The position numbers were made by a program, and so were the translations under genes. This document shows, piece after piece, positions 62,347 to 64,000 of a stretch of DNA of 64,000 nt. Position 1 is the stretch's first letter, and the number at the start of each line of letters is the position of its first letter. The DNA comes from JBAXTE01 sp963556065 (lineage in GTDB: Bacteria; Bacteroidota; Bacteroidia; Bacteroidales; WCHB1-69): NCBI GenBank assembly GCA_963556065.3, contig CAUVYH020000019.1, positions 42,671 through 106,670 of the forward strand, read 5' to 3'. The notes under the pieces are model-generated. The model saw nothing but the letters and a program-made list of their open reading frames with translations. It made no database searches and was not told where the DNA came from.

Positions 62347-64000
62347 ATGCTGAATTGTAGTAACAACGCTCATTTGTCCGCCATTTTACAGTCGGTACCT
62401 ACAAAACCCGGAGTCTATCAGTATTTCGACGAAACCGGAACGATTATTTATGTGGGCAAAGCCAAAAATCTTAAAAAGCGAGTATTACAATATTTTCAAA
62501 AAGAGCCCGAAAACGGGAAAGTAAGAGTGTTGGTTCGGAAAATCGCCGACATTAAATTTATTGTTGTAGAGACAGAAGTAGATGCACTTTTACTCGAAAA
62601 TAATCTGATTAAAAAGCATCAACCGCGATATAATATTCTACTTAAAGACGATAAAACATATCCCTGGATTTGCATAAAAAACGAACCGTTTCCGAGAATA
62701 ATCATTACCCGAAATCGGATTAAAGACGGCAGTAAATATTTTGGGCCTTATCCGTCTCATCGTACGATTCATTCGCTGATGGAGATGATTCGGCAGCTTT
62801 TCCCACTCCGTACGTGTACCCTCAATCTAAATCCCGAAAAAATCGACCAAGGGAAATACAAAGTGTGCCTTGATTATCATATCAAGCGTTGCCTGGGGCC
62901 ATGTACGGGATTACAATCCGAAGCGAGTTATCTTGAGAATATCCAACAGATCGAAAATATCATCAAGGGAAATATTTCTTTAGTCATTAAGCAGTTTAAC
63001 CTGTCCATGATGGAATATGCCCGTAAGCAAGAGTTTGAAAAAGCGCAGAACATCAAAGAGAAGATTGCCTCCCTGCAAAGCTATCAGAGTAAATCGATGG
63101 TGGCCAATCCAAGCATCGGCAACGTAGATGTTTTCGGTATTCTGGTGGAACCCGATTTTGGCTACATCAATCATTTGCGGGTGGTAAACGGAGCGATTGT
63201 CGGTGTCCGTACCATTGAGCTGAAAAAGCGGTTGAACGAGTCGGCGGAAGAGCTCTTGTCCATTGCCGTTGCAGAACGGGTAAATGAAGACGAAGAGCTG
63301 TCGGGCGAGTTGATTGTGCCGTTTAAACCGGAATTTTGTTTTCCAAATTTTAAATATACGATACCTCAGCGCGGCGACAAAAAAAAGCTTCTTGAAATGA
63401 CCGATCGCAACATTAAATTTTATCTTCTTGACAAAAAACGTCAGGAAGCACTTGTCGATCCGGAGAGACATTCACACCGCATTATGCAAACAATGAAACA
63501 GGATTTGTCGCTTAAAACGGAACCGCTGCATATTGAATGTTTCGATAATTCAAATATTCAGGGAACTAACGCCGTGGCTGCAATGGTTTGTTTTAGGAAT
63601 GGAAAGCCGTCGAAAAGCGATTATCGACATTATAACATTAAAACCGTGGAAGGCCCCGATGATTATGCTTCGATGCGGGAAGTGGTTTACCGGCGATATT
63701 TGTATCTGGTTGAAAATAATTTACCGTTACCCAACCTGATTGTAATCGATGGAGGAAAAGGGCAACTGGGGGCAGCACTCGAAAGTTTAACACGACTGAA
63801 TATTGCAGAAGAGGTTGAGGTTATCGGTATTGCCAAGCGGCTGGAAGAGATTTATAAGCCCCACGACCCTATTCCGCTCTATGTTGATAAAAAATCGGAG
63901 GCATTACATGTTATTCAACATATTCGCGACGAAGCACATCGATTTGGCATTACCCATCATCGCAGCAAACGAGACAAATCGACATTAAAAACGGAACTTA
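62347..64000 (+). CDS. uvrC: Excinuclease ABC subunit C (partial, runs off the end)
   Basis: At least 551 residues; the C-terminus is beyond the window. The N-terminal GIY-YIG nuclease domain is clear (KPGVYQYFDETGTIIYVGKAK, about 20-40), the UVR motif lies at about 218-250 (MEYARKQEFEKAQNIKEKI), and the RNase H-like C-terminal nuclease begins near 395 (HIECFDNSNIQGTNAVAAMV, VIDGGKGQL). UvrC makes the dual incisions of nucleotide excision repair. ATG at 62347 follows gldH by 4 bp. Confidence 0.95.
   Translation, partial: MLNCSNNAHLSAILQSVPTKPGVYQYFDETGTIIYVGKAKNLKKRVLQYFQKEPENGKVRVLVRKIADIKFIVVETEVDALLLENNLIKKHQPRYNILLKDDKTYPWICIKNEPFPRIIITRNRIKDGSKYFGPYPSHRTIHSLMEMIRQLFPLRTCTLNLNPEKIDQGKYKVCLDYHIKRCLGPCTGLQSEASYLENIQQIENIIKGNISLVIKQFNLSMMEYARKQEFEKAQNIKEKIASLQSYQSKSMVANPSIGNVDVFGILVEPDFGYINHLRVVNGAIVGVRTIELKKRLNESAEELLSIAVAERVNEDEELSGELIVPFKPEFCFPNFKYTIPQRGDKKKLLEMTDRNIKFYLLDKKRQEALVDPERHSHRIMQTMKQDLSLKTEPLHIECFDNSNIQGTNAVAAMVCFRNGKPSKSDYRHYNIKTVEGPDDYASMREVVYRRYLYLVENNLPLPNLIVIDGGKGQLGAALESLTRLNIAEEVEVIGIAKRLEEIYKPHDPIPLYVDKKSEALHVIQHIRDEAHRFGITHHRSKRDKSTLKTEL

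Noticed and set aside
1..64000. tRNA, rRNA, CRISPR arrays and riboswitches
   Set aside because: Looked for in spacers by pattern (cloverleaf arms, regularly spaced repeats, TPP or other riboswitch cores) and none was convincing.

Overview
The window looks like a chromosomal piece of a Bacteroidota bacterium, probably close to Bacteroidales/Marinilabiliales. Supporting signs are type IX secretion (T9SS) components and cargo (PorP/SprF, a SprB-like protein with a type B sorting end, a type A sorting domain, the gliding lipoprotein GldH), repeated TAnnTTTG-type -7 promoter boxes, LytTR two-component genes, tandem DUF3857 proteins, and a glycine-lipid gene pair (glsA/glsB-like). I cannot name a genus. 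No rRNA, tRNA or CRISPR array was seen.

Layout. 1-6.4 kb (all minus strand): start of a UvrA-like ATPase, an ICMT/PEMT-like membrane methyltransferase, an EFR1 flavodoxin-ferredoxin with its AraC/GyrI regulator, a helical-repeat protein, a DUF998 membrane protein, a TetR regulator and a DrrA-type ABC exporter. An identical 20-bp block sits 51-53 bp ahead of both the UvrA-like gene and the exporter gene. 6.4-8.1 kb: mobile and repeat DNA, with an IS630-type element whose transposase is split by a frameshift at an A7 run, nested between imperfect outer inverted repeats, plus a large structured intergenic repeat. 8.1-14.5 kb: accessory minus-strand genes (AraC, YdeI-like, SnoaL-like, FabG-like, a second EFR1, a secreted DUF1566-like protein), then a gene-poor kilobase.

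14.5-20.8 kb (plus strand): small membrane protein and pfkA, gltX and an EamA transporter, aldehyde dehydrogenase and an orphan LytTR regulator. 20.9-21.9 kb: an orphan Rhs-type toxin tip with a small two-helix membrane protein as candidate immunity partner. 22-25.7 kb: an ABC-F ATPase and small genes. 25.9-37.6 kb (minus strand): a T9SS surface locus with PorP/SprF, SprB-like protein, a large secreted protein, a propeller-type sensor kinase, its LytTR regulator and a 1073-residue T9SS cargo protein. 38-41.6 kb: a hypothetical protein, tdk and lepA.

41.6-49.6 kb (minus strand): a four-gene unit of S4-domain protein, a 1104-residue TPR plus MORN/YwqK-repeat protein, and two DUF3857 transglutaminase-like proteins, the second of which has lost its catalytic cysteine. 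49.8-54.3 kb: FkbM methyltransferase, MltF-like lytic transglycosylase, thiL, and a GT9 glycosyltransferase. 54.4-60.1 kb (plus strand): an envelope-lipid cluster of glsA-like, glsB-like, engB, a TetR-like protein with a degenerate DNA-binding region, lnt and a phospholipase D/cardiolipin synthase. 60.2-64 kb: a secreted protein, viroplasmin-RNase H, gldH and the start of uvrC, which runs off the end.

The most interesting parts are the S4-MORN-DUF3857 operon with its apparent pseudoenzyme, the Rhs toxin tip with candidate immunity protein, the surface locus with an embedded two-component system and a 22-bp perfect palindrome, and the shared 20-bp upstream block.
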